DNA of 64,000 nt from Nevskia sp. (GTDB taxonomy: Bacteria > Pseudomonadota > Gammaproteobacteria > Nevskiales > Nevskiaceae). The stretch is from positions 186,001 through 250,000 of the forward strand of contig NZ_JAKFUM010000008.1 in the NCBI RefSeq assembly GCF_021732705.1, given 5' to 3'. A program made the position numbers and the translations under genes. A model generated the notes under the pieces. The model saw nothing but the letters and a program-made list of their open reading frames with translations. It was not told where the DNA came from and did not search any database. Below, one piece after another: positions 62,881 through 64,000 of the stretch; within the stretch, counting starts at the first letter, position 1; each line of letters begins with the position of its first letter.

Positions 62881-64000
62881 TCACAGCGCCAGCCGGCGGA
62901 TGTCGCCGAGCAGCTTGACCAGCAGCACGATGGTGCGCGCGGCATACGCGCCGTCGATCACGCGGTGGTCGTAGCTCAGGCTCAGCGGCACCATCAGCCG
63001 TGGCTGGAACGCGGCGCCGTCCCAGACCGGTTTCATCGTGGCCTTCGACACGCCGAGGATGCCGACTTCCGGCGCGTTGACGATCGGCGTGAAGTGACCG
63101 CCGCCGATGCCGCCCAGGCTGGAGATCGAGAACACGCCGCCTTTCATGTCGGCACCGCCGAGCTTGCCGTCGCGCGCCTTCTTGGCCAGCTCGCCGGTCT
63201 CGATCGCCAATTGCGTGATGGTTTTCTTGTCGACATCGCGCACCACCGGCACCAGCAGGCCATTCGGCGTGTCGGCCGCGAAGCCGATGTGCGTGTAGTG
63301 CTTGTGGATCAGGTTTTCGCCGTCCGGCGACAGCGAGGCGCGGAATTCCGGGTAGGCCTCCAGCACCTTGGCCATCGCCTTCATCACGAACGGCAGCAGG
63401 GTGAGCTTCGGACCGCCGGCCTTCGCCGATTCCTCCGACGCTTCCTTGCGGAAGGCTTCGAGTTCGGTGATGTCGGCTTCGTCGGTCTGGGTGACGTGCG
63501 GAATGTTCAGCCAGGCGCGGTGCAGGTGCGCGGCCGACAGCTTGCGGATGCGCGCCAGCGGCTTCACCTCGATCTCGCCGAACTGGGCGAAATCGACGGC
63601 GGGAATCGCCGGAATGCCGCTGCCGCCGCTGTTGCCGCCACTGCCGCCACCGGCCGGTGCCGCGGACGGCGGCGGCGCGGCCAGCGCGGTCTTGACGAAG
63701 CCCTGCACGTCTTCCTGCGTGATGCGGCCTTTCGGGCCGGAACCCGGCACCTTGGCCAGATCCACGCCGAGTTCGCGCGCGAACTTGCGGATCGACGGAC
63801 TCGCGTACGGCACGTCATCGCTGGCCGGCGCGGGCGGCGCCGGCGGCGGTGCGGTGGCTACCGCCGGTTTCGGCGCGGCGGCGCTCGCTGCTGCCGCCGG
63901 AGCTGGTGCGGCGGCTGGCGCTGCGGGTGGATTCGCGGCAGGCGCGGCGGCGGGAGCAGCAGCCGAAGTATCGGCCGGGGCACTGCCAGCCAAGCTGCAA
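62881..64000 (-). CDS. aceF: Dihydrolipoamide acetyltransferase, E2 of pyruvate dehydrogenase (N-terminus beyond window)
   Basis: The visible part carries an Ala/Pro linker, the E1/E3-binding domain (PYASPSIRKFARELGVDLAKV and GPKGRITQEDV), a second Gly-rich linker and the acyltransferase core of about 230 residues. The catalytic motif is SLSYDHRVIDGAYAAR near the C-terminus, with HIGFAADTPNGLLVPV before it. The N-terminal lipoyl domain(s) lie past position 64000. Linkers and core resemble AceF rather than SucB. Being read from the right, it would follow aceE in the usual operon. Confidence 0.92.
   Translation of the reverse strand, partial: CSLAGSAPADTSAAAPAAAPAANPPAAPAAAPAPAAAASAAAPKPAVATAPPPAPPAPASDDVPYASPSIRKFARELGVDLAKVPGSGPKGRITQEDVQGFVKTALAAPPPSAAPAGGGSGGNSGGSGIPAIPAVDFAQFGEIEVKPLARIRKLSAAHLHRAWLNIPHVTQTDEADITELEAFRKEASEESAKAGGPKLTLLPFVMKAMAKVLEAYPEFRASLSPDGENLIHKHYTHIGFAADTPNGLLVPVVRDVDKKTITQLAIETGELAKKARDGKLGGADMKGGVFSISSLGGIGGGHFTPIVNAPEVGILGVSKATMKPVWDGAAFQPRLMVPLSLSYDHRVIDGAYAARTIVLLVKLLGDIRRLAL

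Noticed and set aside
1..64000. tRNA, rRNA, riboswitch, prophage or insertion-sequence genes
   Set aside because: I looked for them on both strands and saw no convincing tRNA cloverleaf, rRNA segment, aptamer, integrase or transposase; small RNAs could be missed by eye.

Overview
The window is 64 kb of GC-rich chromosome from a Gram-negative bacterium, most likely a gammaproteobacterium close to the Nevskiales/Xanthomonadales. The grounds are the gene set (CreBCD, OxyR, MprF-AcvB, Slt next to Cca, a XanB2-like chorismatase, RsmB and Fmt), the outer-membrane proteins, and a two-domain fatty acyl-CoA reductase of the Marinobacter type. The placement is inferred from protein families, since no rRNA is present. 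Coding density is high. No tRNA, rRNA, CRISPR array, prophage or transposase gene was seen. The genome's strong GC bias produces many long open frames opposite real genes, and these were discarded.

Layout. 1-6.3 kb: an exported amidohydrolase (cut by the window edge), then phenylalanine/tyrosine catabolism (hpd, phhA, divergent Lrp-type regulator), prolyl aminopeptidase and a small membrane protein. phhA carries two in-frame copies of a 117-bp hairpin-containing repeat between metal-ligand sequence and the core beta strand, the clearest oddity of the window. 6.5-13 kb: MltD-like transglycosylase, a DUF695 protein and the coupled mprF-acvB pair. 13.2-25.3 kb: a lipid-metabolism region with patatin phospholipase, TMEM175-like channel, SRPBCC-SDR fusion, TetR regulator, then an overlapping four-gene set (acyl-CoA ligase, two outer-membrane barrel proteins, secreted lipase), then a fatty acyl-CoA reductase. 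Together these could hydrolyse external lipid, import and activate the fatty acid, and reduce it to alcohol. 25.3-26.9 kb: an orphan AHH nuclease toxin with an Imm11-type immunity gene and a tiny possible DNA-binding protein.

27-37 kb: M13 metallopeptidase lipoprotein (with a 10-bp phased CGAATTC-like array upstream), slt-cca, a TauE/SafE exporter beside ATP sulfurylase, a YhhN-family protein, an EI24/CysZ-like gene broken by one nonsense codon, and oxyR. 37.4-45 kb: a creB-creC-rsmB operon divergent from a 37-residue lipoprotein coupled to creD, with a TGCAC-N6-TGCAC repeat between them; then a chorismatase-fmt pair. 45-54.3 kb: pirin, DUF3187 protein, DAHP synthase, two tandem secreted depolymerase-like esterases, an alkyltransferase-like protein, a SnoaL-like protein, an exported Ala-rich LEA-like protein and a PhzF-like isomerase.

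54.5-64 kb: a TonB-dependent receptor, a family-6-type hypoxanthine-DNA glycosylase, divergent DUF885-like and M1 metallopeptidases, a 165-bp palindromic element that includes the M1 stop codon, several small proteins, and the 3' portion of aceF. Many neighbouring genes share ATGA or GTGA stop/start overlaps, so translational coupling is common here.
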